The notes under the pieces are model-generated. The model saw nothing but the letters and a program-made list of their open reading frames with translations. It was not told the DNA's origin and searched no databases. Below, piece after piece: positions 1 to 5,414 of a stretch of DNA of 5,516 nucleotides. This stretch comes from CAYJXJ01 sp964374095 (lineage in GTDB: Bacteria > Elusimicrobiota > Elusimicrobia > UBA1565 > UBA9628): contig CAYJXJ010000252.1 in assembly GCA_964374095.1 (NCBI GenBank), positions 1 to 5,516 on the forward strand. Reading direction: 5' to 3'. How positions within the stretch are numbered: the first letter of the stretch is position 1; every line of letters begins with the position of its first letter. The position numbers and the translations under genes are program-made.

Positions 1-8
1 TGGATGGC

Positions 9-215
9 TCAGTTCAGGCCATGGACGGTAGCCCACACCTTCGTGCCATGAGCCTCTTTTTCCAACCGTCCCGCGACCACGGCCCCGAAGTCCTCTCCCC
101 CGTGGCCCGGGTCCAAGACCACCGGGCCGGCCTCCGGGCCGTTAAAGGACCAGCCCCCCCGAGCCTGAAAGGCCCAGAATATAAAGCATAATATTGCCGG
201 TAGTTTCCGTCTCAC
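9..215 (-). pseudogene. N-terminal fragment of N-acetylmuramoyl-L-alanine amidase (Amidase_3)
   Basis: Amidases of this family are zinc enzymes that cut the bond between N-acetylmuramic acid and L-alanine in peptidoglycan, normally in the periplasm. Read from a GTG at 215, the product has a basic start (MRRK), a hydrophobic stretch (residues 5-16) like a signal peptide, and then the family signature: VVLDPGHGG (32-40), D42, G44-A45, and G49-x-L-E52-K53. H38 and E52 correspond to the first two zinc ligands. After E54 the expected amphipathic helix is absent, and the frame stops at residue 68. The full domain is roughly 170-220 residues, so the second His ligand and catalytic Glu are missing. 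Neither alternative frame across positions 1-58 restores recognisable amidase sequence. The break lies at an A5 run (minus strand), so an indel is possible, but a rearrangement or assembly join fits better. The GTG start is chosen because the upstream in-frame ATG (275) lies before the promoter. The amidase identity is fairly sure; the cause of truncation is not. Confidence 0.62.
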
Positions 216-296
216 CTTGAAATATATAACAGCCGCGCCGAGGATTGTCAATGGGAGTCTTGTCCCCGGCAACAATTCCGAAACAGGCCGGCAATA
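192..296. repeat. Perfect 9-bp inverted repeat TATTGCCGG / CCGGCAATA flanking the minus-strand promoter
   Basis: TATTGCCGG (192-200) and CCGGCAATA (288-296) are exact reverse complements. Extending outward to 13 bp still gives 11 matches. A third related word, CCGGCAACAA (266-275), lies between them in the same orientation as the right arm. The arms bracket the strong minus-strand promoter at 221-251. They could be sites for a dimeric regulator or chance; the 87-bp gap makes a simple hairpin unlikely. Confidence 0.35.
221..251 (-). promoter_or_regulatory. Near-consensus sigma-70-type promoter for the amidase fragment
   Basis: On the minus strand a perfect -35 box TTGACA (251-246) is followed after 17 bp by TATATA (228-223), or after 19 bp by TATATT (226-221). 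Transcription would start around 214-218, almost exactly at the GTG at 215, so the message would be leaderless or carry only a few bases before the start. An AAGG word sits only one base before the GTG, too close for a normal ribosome site. The stretch is noticeably more AT-rich than its surroundings. Confidence 0.6.
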
Positions 297-418
297 AAAT
301 TGAAAACCCGTTCCGCTAGACTGTCATTTATGGACGCGCCGAGCCTCCCGAAGGGATGGGTCTCCGGACCCACTCTCCGCGGGCCCCGGGGGCTCATGCG
401 CCGGACCGGCGGTTCGGC

Positions 419-435
419 TAAACTGCCCGTAGAGG
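419..435 (+). promoter_or_regulatory. Possible -10 box and ribosome binding site for the 444 gene
   Basis: TAAACT (419-424) resembles a -10 hexamer, and AGAGG (431-435) lies 8 bases before the ATG at 444. No convincing -35 box stands 16-18 bp upstream; instead there is a GC-rich block containing GGGCCCC (381-387). The ribosome site is what decides the start at 444 rather than the in-frame TTG at 300 or ATG at 330. The -10 assignment is weak. Confidence 0.4.
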
Positions 436-443
436 TCAAAACC

Positions 444-1034
444 ATGAAAACGGCGATTCTGTCCCTTTTCGTTTCCCTGCTGGGAGCGGCCGCGGGGGCG
501 ACCCAGTTCAGCATCGAGGATTCCGGGGATTTCCTTCCCACCGGCCAGCGGGTCGAGTTCGCGGACCGCTACGGCTGGAAGCAGTACCACATCCGCTTCG
601 ATTTCGGCCTGGAGGCGGGCGGGCGAAGCTTGACGAAGGACTCCAAGCTCACGGTGCGCATCGAGCGGCGCGAAGGGAAGGACTGGGTCTACTCCTGCCG
701 GGCGCGCGGCCGCGACGGCCTTTGGGCGAATATCAATTTTCTGCATGGCAAGGGGATCTCCGTGGTCGCCGAATGCCGCATCGATTCCGACGACTTCGCC
801 AAGGCGGTGGATCTGGAAGCCGAGGACGTGGGCATTCCCAACCTGGTCTTCCACGCCATCGTTCAGAGCGGACAGGCCCGGCCGGGCGCGCAGCGCGGCC
901 TCTACATCATCCCGTCGGGGCAGTTTGAGACCTCGAGCCTCAACGCCTACGCCTCCATGGCCGACGACCCGTCGAGCCCGTCGGTGGTGTTCCGCAGCGC
1001 GCCTGAGGCCGCCCCCCACGGGGGCGGCCGATAG
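444..1034 (+). CDS. Secreted protein of unknown function (196 aa)
   Basis: I do not recognise a family. The 196-residue product begins with a textbook Sec signal peptide: Lys2, a hydrophobic core (residues 4-16) and an AGA site, with cleavage predicted after residue 19, leaving T20-Q21. The mature part is about 177 residues, rich in alternating hydrophobic/charged strands (for example KLTVRIERR near 68-76 and ISVVAECRID near 105-114), suggesting a mostly beta fold. It has two cysteines, C85 and C111, in adjacent predicted strands, which could form a disulfide in the periplasm. Many aromatic residues lie at 39-54. The tail (about 175-196) is Ser/Pro/Ala/Gly-rich and probably disordered. The ATG at 444 is preferred because AGAGG is 8 bases upstream and only this start puts the signal peptide at the N terminus. 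It stands alone between a divergent amidase fragment and the Lon-like gene, which has its own promoter-like box. That it is a real secreted protein is well supported; its role is unknown. Confidence 0.8.
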   Translation: MKTAILSLFVSLLGAAAGATQFSIEDSGDFLPTGQRVEFADRYGWKQYHIRFDFGLEAGGRSLTKDSKLTVRIERREGKDWVYSCRARGRDGLWANINFLHGKGISVVAECRIDSDDFAKAVDLEAEDVGIPNLVFHAIVQSGQARPGAQRGLYIIPSGQFETSSLNAYASMADDPSSPSVVFRSAPEAAPHGGGR

Positions 1035-1053
1035 GGGGCGGGGGGGGGATCTC

Positions 1054-1103
1054 AGCCGGCCCAATAGCCCCAACCGGGCCTAGGCCATTTTCCCGGCTAT
1101 TTT
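1054..1103 (+). terminator. Weak candidate terminator after the secreted-protein gene
   Basis: AGCC-GGCCC (1054-1062) can pair with GGGCC (1076-1080) and GGCT (1095-1098), with a bulge containing ATTTTCCC. ATTTT (1099-1103) follows. The eight-base word ATTTTCCC occurs twice (1087-1094 and 1099-1106). The stem is interrupted, so an intrinsic terminator is only a possibility. Confidence 0.22.
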
Positions 1104-1142
1104 CCCACCCTTGGGCCCAGAGGTTTGCAGGGCCTCCTCTCC

Positions 1143-1148
1143 TATAAT
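1143..1148 (+). promoter_or_regulatory. Perfect -10 box TATAAT before the Lon-like gene
   Basis: TATAAT lies 41 bases before the ATG at 1190, which gives a leader of about 35 nt containing the ribosome site. There is no TTGACA-like hexamer at the usual distance; the closest, TTTGCA (1124-1129), is only 13 bp away. A GGGCCC palindrome (1113-1118) lies further upstream. The box is exact and well placed, but the missing -35 keeps the call moderate. Confidence 0.5.
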
Positions 1149-1177
1149 TGATCGGGAGTTGATTGAGATCAACTTCC

Positions 1178-1182
1178 AGGAG
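1178..1182 (+). promoter_or_regulatory. Ribosome binding site AGGAG that fixes the Lon-like start
   Basis: AGGAG ends 7 bases before the ATG at 1190. It lies inside the reading frame that would begin at the upstream TTG (1163), so it argues for initiation at 1190. The signal peptide of the product also begins correctly only there. Confidence 0.75.
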
Positions 1183-1189
1183 CGCGCCC

Positions 1190-4100
1190 ATGGACACCTC
1201 TCGCCGCCTCGCCGCGAAATTCCTGTCGACTTTCGTCGCGCTGGTCCTTGCGGTCGGAACCCCGCTTGCGCACGCCCAGTCCGCCGCGCGCGCCCTCGCG
1301 CGCCCGGTCGCCGGCCCGAGCGCGGCGTCTGGCGGGCGGGTCTTCACGGTCAAGCTCCCCGACCTCACCTTGAACTCGGCCGCCAAGGCCCCGTCCTTGG
1401 CGTCGCCCGGCGTCGCGCTCCCCTCCGTGCCGGTTGTTCCCGTCGCCATCGCGGCCGGTGCTCCCCAATTGCGGGCGATTCCCGCGCTCGATGCCATCGC
1501 CAAGCTGGAGGCGGCCGGTGTGGATTTGCAGGGCGGCGGCACTCCCGCCGAGGCGCGCAAGCTCCTGGCGGCCGCGGAGGCACTGCCCAGCGGCCCCGGC
1601 CGGGACAACCTCGTCCTCGTGGCCAGATCCTTGGCGCTCACCTCTCCCGCGGAGCAGGCTTCCGGCCTCGCCGCAGCCTACGACAATGCCAAGCCCGTGG
1701 AAGCCGCGGCGCCCGTCGCCGCGCCAACCGGCGGCTTCTGGGGCGCCCTGGCGCGTTCCCCGTTGATGCCCCCATCGATCCGCGAGCGGGCCGAGCGGCT
1801 GGCCAAACGCAATGGCCAACCCCGCGGTCCCAAGCCGGTCCTGCGCGACCCCAGCCAGTTCGAGGTTCCGGTCGCGAAGCTCCGGTGGGTGCCGGGCACC
1901 ACGGATTTTCCCGCGAGCACCCGCGATCTCCCTGAAGCCGAACGGCAGATCGTAGGGCAGGATAAGGCCTTGGCGGCCATGGAATTCGGCCTGCGGATCC
2001 CGGGCGAGGGCTATAACCTCTACATCTCGGGGCCCGACGGCTCCGGGCGGGAGACCGCCTTGCGCCAGATATTGGAACGGCTGGCGCCCAACATGGCGAC
2101 TCCCCCGGACCTCGTCGCGGTCACCAATTTCCAGAACCCCGACAAGCCCCTGGTTCTCGAGCTTCCGTCAGGCAGCGCCCCGCAGTTGGCGGCCGGGGTG
2201 AAGAAATTCGTCCGGATGCTCCAGGCCCAGCTTCCGAAGATCCTCAATTCCGGCGAACTCCTATCGGCCCGCAAGACCATCGCGGAGAAGTTTCAGGCCG
2301 CGGTGACGGAGCGCCAGGCCGAGTTCGACCAGCACGTGGCGGGGTTGACGCAAGGCCGCTTCGGCGTGGCTTTCATCGTCGATGAACAGCGGGGCTCCGT
2401 CATCGTCGCCCCCACCATGGACGGCACGACCCTCTCCCCCGATGAGGCCCAGGGGAAGATCGCCGCGGGCGAGCTGACCCAGGCGGACTGGGACGCGGCC
2501 AAGAAGCGGGCCGAGGACGCCATGGGGGCCTTGATGGAAAAGTTCATGGCGATGACGCAGCTCAACGCGGAGCACGCTGAGGTAGTCCAGAACCTGATCT
2601 CCACGCTCAATGCCCAGGCCGGGGCCCGCGCGGTGAAGGCGTTCGGCAGGTCCTTGTTCCAGTGGGTCGACCCCGCGGCGGCGTCCGATCACGACGACAA
2701 GGCCCACCAGGAGCTCGAAGCTTGGTCCGAGGCGGCGCAAGACGCCTTGCGTGAAGAAGCCGCCCAGGTCAAGTTCGGGCGTTTCGGCGTCGTGGTGGAG
2801 GCGGTGCCGATGGGCGAGGGGCGCCTGCGCATCGTGGCGGCCTTGACCCTCGACGGCAAGCCCCTCAACCCGCAGACCCTCCATGATACGGGGGTGACCC
2901 AGGACGAAGTCTCGCGGGCCCTCGCGGACCTCGAGCCCCGCATCGGGCCGCTCGTCGCCAAGCTCAAGGCCATTCTCGAAGAGCAGAGCGCCAAGCACGC
3001 CGCCATGCACGCCGGCGACAAGGACGCGGCGGTTTCTCCCGAGACCGCCAAAGCGATCCTGTATGTGGAGTCGCTCCTCGAGCACGCCGCGAAAAACTTG
3101 GACGACTTCCTTCCCGCCAAAAAGCAGGAGGACGGCCTGGCCGCCCTGATGGGAGGCGGGGCTCCGCAGAAGGACCCGGCGGAGGAGTACAAGGTCAGCG
3201 TGTTGGCCGCCAACAAGCCCGGGACCGGCGCCCCGGTCATCTATGAGAAGTCGCCTTCCTACGAGAACCTCTTCGGCGCGGCGGGCGATGAGAACTCGGT
3301 CATGATGGTCCCCGGCATGGGCCTGGTGAAGGAGAAGAGTCCCGGAGGCCCCAGCCTCAAGGGCGGGGCGTTTCACCGCGCCAACGGGGGCTTTCTCGTC
3401 CTCGACATCATGGACGTGCTGCGCGAGCCCGGGGCCTGGCAGGGCCTGATGCGGGCCGTGCGCACCGGCCAGGCGGAGATCACCGAAGGCGGGCCGATGG
3501 GCTTTCTAGGCCCGGCCAAGGACAAGCACGCCGTCGCCTCGAAAGTCAAGGTGGTGTTCATCGGTTCGCCGATGATCCGCATGATCCTCGATCATTACGA
3601 CGAGGATTTCGCCCGGAATTTCAAGGCGCGCGCGGACTTCGAGTCGACGCTCAAGATCACGCCGGAGAGCGTGGCGGCCTACCTCTCCTTCTTCAAGAAG
3701 ATGGTGGCCCAGGGCGCCGGCCAGGTCCTGGACATGGCGGCCGACGCCATGGGCGCCCTGCTTGAGTTCTCGGCCCGCGCGGCGGAATCCAACGGCAAAC
3801 TCTCGGCCCAATTCGGCAAGATGTTGGGCTTGATCCGCGAGGCCTCCTACTGGGCCAAGCAGGCGGGCCGCGACGAAATGACCCGCGCCGACGTCGATGC
3901 CGCGCTGGAAGCCCGCAAGGAAGGCATGGGCTCGATGCGCCGGCGCCTGCGGGAGCTTTATGAGAAGAAGGTGTTCCGCATCGACACGGAGGGTTCGGTG
4001 GTGGGCCAGATCAACGGCCTGGCGGTCATGGGCGACTTCGGCGTGGTGACCCGGGTGTCGGTCGTGACCTCGCCGGGCAAACCCGGGGTGATCTCGGTCG

Positions 4101-4657
4101 ACCGCGACTCGGACCAGAGCGGGCCGAGCTTCAACAAGGCGCTCGGGATCGTCGAAGGCTTCATCGAGCACACCTTCGGACAGGAGAAGCCCCTCTCCGC
4201 GCACATTCGGATATCCTTCGAGCAGAGCTACGGCGGCATCGACGGCGACTCGGCCACATCGACCGAGATCTACGCGATCCTCTCGAGCCTCTCGGGCGTG
4301 CCCATCCAACAGCGCTTCGCCGTGACCGGCTCGGCCGACCAATTCGGCGCCGTCCAGGCCATCGGCGGGGCCAACGAGAAGACCGAGGGCTTCTTCGGCC
4401 TCACGGCCAAGCGGATCAACAAGGCGTTCAAGGAGGGCGCCCACGCGGTCATCGTGCCCAGGACCAACGTGGACGACCTCATGCTCGAGCCCGAGGTGAT
4501 CCAGGCCGTCGCGGAAGGCCGCTTCAAGGTCTACTCCGTCAATAACGTCGGCGAGGGCATCGAGCTCCTGACCGGCGTTCCCTACGCGGTCATCCTCGAG
4601 AAGGCCGCGGCGCGGCTCGAGGCCATGCGCCAGGCGTCCATGCCGGCGAAGCGCTGA
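1190..4657 (+). CDS. Exported Lon-type serine protease with AAA_32-like domain (1155 aa)
   Basis: This is a Lon-superfamily protease of the AAA_32/Lon_C group (YcbZ/LonB-like). Cytoplasmic relatives, usually about 800 aa, use ATP to unfold proteins and cut them with a Ser-Lys dyad. Order of parts: signal peptide 1-29 (RR at 5-6, hydrophobic 11-26, AHA before Q30); Ala/Pro-rich linker with helices to about 225; family entry motif LRWVP (231-235); GQDKA (256-260); P-loop GPDGSGRET (281-289); helical insertion about 320-680 with an apparent duplication; NLFG (693-696); Walker-B region HRANGGFLVLD (729-739); FIGSP (790-794); then the C-terminal protease with DGDSATS (1018-1024) and NEKTEGFF (from 1062). 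S1021 and K1064 are 43 residues apart, the same as S679-K722 in E. coli Lon. Oddities are the signal peptide on a normally ATP-dependent enzyme, and R287/E288 in place of the P-loop Lys and Ser/Thr. Arg at that Lys position is, from memory, common in this subgroup. A TATAAT box and AGGAG precede it. The family is certain; export and ATP dependence are open. Confidence 0.93.
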   Translation: MDTSRRLAAKFLSTFVALVLAVGTPLAHAQSAARALARPVAGPSAASGGRVFTVKLPDLTLNSAAKAPSLASPGVALPSVPVVPVAIAAGAPQLRAIPALDAIAKLEAAGVDLQGGGTPAEARKLLAAAEALPSGPGRDNLVLVARSLALTSPAEQASGLAAAYDNAKPVEAAAPVAAPTGGFWGALARSPLMPPSIRERAERLAKRNGQPRGPKPVLRDPSQFEVPVAKLRWVPGTTDFPASTRDLPEAERQIVGQDKALAAMEFGLRIPGEGYNLYISGPDGSGRETALRQILERLAPNMATPPDLVAVTNFQNPDKPLVLELPSGSAPQLAAGVKKFVRMLQAQLPKILNSGELLSARKTIAEKFQAAVTERQAEFDQHVAGLTQGRFGVAFIVDEQRGSVIVAPTMDGTTLSPDEAQGKIAAGELTQADWDAAKKRAEDAMGALMEKFMAMTQLNAEHAEVVQNLISTLNAQAGARAVKAFGRSLFQWVDPAAASDHDDKAHQELEAWSEAAQDALREEAAQVKFGRFGVVVEAVPMGEGRLRIVAALTLDGKPLNPQTLHDTGVTQDEVSRALADLEPRIGPLVAKLKAILEEQSAKHAAMHAGDKDAAVSPETAKAILYVESLLEHAAKNLDDFLPAKKQEDGLAALMGGGAPQKDPAEEYKVSVLAANKPGTGAPVIYEKSPSYENLFGAAGDENSVMMVPGMGLVKEKSPGGPSLKGGAFHRANGGFLVLDIMDVLREPGAWQGLMRAVRTGQAEITEGGPMGFLGPAKDKHAVASKVKVVFIGSPMIRMILDHYDEDFARNFKARADFESTLKITPESVAAYLSFFKKMVAQGAGQVLDMAADAMGALLEFSARAAESNGKLSAQFGKMLGLIREASYWAKQAGRDEMTRADVDAALEARKEGMGSMRRRLRELYEKKVFRIDTEGSVVGQINGLAVMGDFGVVTRVSVVTSPGKPGVISVDRDSDQSGPSFNKALGIVEGFIEHTFGQEKPLSAHIRISFEQSYGGIDGDSATSTEIYAILSSLSGVPIQQRFAVTGSADQFGAVQAIGGANEKTEGFFGLTAKRINKAFKEGAHAVIVPRTNVDDLMLEPEVIQAVAEGRFKVYSVNNVGEGIELLTGVPYAVILEKAAARLEAMRQASMPAKR
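2354..2974 (+). repeat. Apparent internal duplication within the Lon-like insertion domain
   Basis: Two segments of the Lon-like protein share a pattern. Copy A (residues 389-452) runs GRFGV, beta strands, DGTTLSP (411-417), LTQ (429-431), then a long helix. Copy B (530-595) runs GRFGV, beta strands, DGKPLNP (555-561), VTQ (569-571), then a long helix. Each is preceded by a charged helical stretch. Spacing between GRFG and DG is 22 and 25 residues. I recall relatives having a single such unit (a strand pair plus 'G-x-L-S-P' turn within the insertion). The match is by eye, at protein level only; the DNA is diverged. Confidence 0.45.
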
Positions 4658-4659
4658 TT

Positions 4660-5241
4660 CTGAACCCCAGGCGCTTCTGGCTGGACCTGGCGGGGACGGG
4701 GGGCGTTTCTCCTGCTGTCCCTCTGGGCCCTGGGCCCGGCGGTGGGCCTCCAGGAACGGCCCATCCTCGCGCCGGGCACGGACCTCCTCCTCGAGACGCT
4801 GCCCGTCTGGGACTGGCGGCCGCTCCTGACCTGGGGCTGGCTCCTGCTGCACCCGGCCTTTTTCGGTTGGTGGGCCTGGACGGATCACCGGCGGCTTCCC
4901 TTCCTGCTCGCCGCGACCGCGCTCTACGTCATGGCCCGCAATGTCTTCCTGGCCCTGACCCCGGTCGCGCCGCCGGTAGGCATGCTTTCCTTCTACCATG
5001 AGGGACTGTTGGAGCCCATGCGCGCGATGGCCTATGACAACGAGCTGTTCTTCTCCGGCCACGCCGCGGCCTGCTGGCCCTGTCGGGTCTCAACGGATTG
5101 GGCGTCCTGCTCACCCGCAATCACTACGCCATCGACGTCCTGGCCGCCTGGCCGATCACCTACGCGGTGTTCTGCCTGGCGCGGCGGCGGCTGGGGTGGC
5201 TGGAGGATTCCCAGCGGTACGGCCGGTCGAATTCATGCTGA
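4660..5241 (+). pseudogene. Broken PAP2_C (sphingomyelin-synthase-like) membrane phosphatase/transferase gene
   Basis: PAP2_C proteins are multi-pass membrane enzymes that act on lipid phosphates or headgroups with two histidines and an aspartate. Here the gene is split over frames. The N terminus (from CTG 4660: LNPRRFWLDLAGTG) is in one frame. After a G6 run (4698-4703) the next frame continues with membrane segments AFLLLSLWALG (4703-4735), 4823-4880 and 4895-4966, ending in the first catalytic motif ELFFSGH (H at 5060-5062). The original frame then resumes with LLTRNHYAIDV (5107-5139), carrying the second His (5122-5124) and Asp (5134-5136), a last membrane segment, and TGA 5239-5241. The two His codons are only 62 nt apart, whereas about 43 codons separate them in human SMS1 as I recall, so roughly 65-70 bases seem lost. 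No ATG, GTG or TTG begins the first segment, and no ribosome site is clear. It directly follows the Lon-like stop codon, so it was probably its operon partner. Family assignment is firm; whether the G6 shift is real or a sequencing error is unknown. Confidence 0.72.
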
Positions 5242-5343
5242 TCAAACTGGCGAGACACCGGCGCCGCCTTCCGGTAGGACGGCTCGGTGACGTGGCGGTT
5301 GCCTTCTCCTCACGGGTGCGGCGGGTCACTCCCCAAGCGAAGA
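5242..5343. other. Intergenic stretch without recognisable content
   Basis: No reading frame here looks coding. The only structure is a weak ACCGG (5257-5261) / CCGGT (5271-5275) pair with a 9-base loop and no T run. It may be leftover sequence downstream of the broken PAP2_C gene. Confidence 0.4.
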
Positions 5344-5359
5344 CCGATGGACCCATCGG
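5344..5359. repeat. Perfect 7-bp palindrome CCGATGG-AC-CCATCGG
   Basis: CCGATGG (5344-5350) and CCATCGG (5353-5359) are exact reverse complements separated by two bases. As RNA it would fold as a 6-bp stem with a GACC loop, but no T run follows, so it is not a standard intrinsic terminator. As DNA its compact symmetry would suit a dimeric regulator, 56 bases before the ATG at 5415. The role is undetermined. Confidence 0.45.
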
Positions 5360-5377
5360 AACCTAGGACCCTAGCTC

Positions 5378-5407
5378 TTGGAGGAGCCCGGGCGGGCCGG
5401 CTACCCT
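5378..5407 (+). promoter_or_regulatory. Weak promoter candidate before the right-edge reading frame
   Basis: TTGGAG (5378-5383), 18 bp and TACCCT (5402-5407) form a poor -35/-10 pair. The -10-like word ends 7 bases before the ATG at 5415, which would give a leaderless message. A good GGAGGAG (5380-5386) is present but is 28 bases from that ATG, too far to serve it, and no start codon lies at the right distance from it. Confidence 0.2.
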
Positions 5408-5414
5408 GGTTGTT

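Noticed and set aside
6..61. GGCTCA (6-11) / TGAGCC (49-54) followed by TCTTTTT, as a plus-strand terminator
   Set aside because: The loop would be 37 bases, a competing CATGG/CCATG pairing exists, and the T run is part of the amidase codons on the other strand. It was not strong enough to list.
300..443. Plus-strand coding from TTG 300 or ATG 330 into the secreted protein
   Set aside because: Neither has a ribosome site, the translated stretch looks random, and it would bury the signal peptide beginning at 444.
324..1073. Minus-strand open frame of 249 codons opposite the secreted protein
   Set aside because: The plus-strand frame has a ribosome site and a signal peptide; the minus frame has neither and shows no family motif.
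1163..1189. Upstream TTG start for the Lon-like gene
   Set aside because: It would sit only a few bases after the predicted transcription start, has no ribosome site, and would put nine extra residues before the signal peptide; AGGAG lies downstream of it.
2261..3376. Minus-strand open frame of 371 codons
   Set aside because: It also overlaps the certain Lon-like coding region, and its composition is that of an antisense shadow.
3506..5062. Long open frame (518 codons) on the minus strand
   Set aside because: It lies opposite the Lon-like gene, is rich in Arg, Gly, His and Leu, and has no motif. It is a by-product of high-GC codon use in the real gene.
4742..5290. Single intact gene starting at GTG 4742 and ending at 5290
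   Set aside because: The first membrane segment begins upstream of the GTG, there is no ribosome site, and after 5062 this frame turns into low-sense sequence while the catalytic HYAID motif is in another frame.
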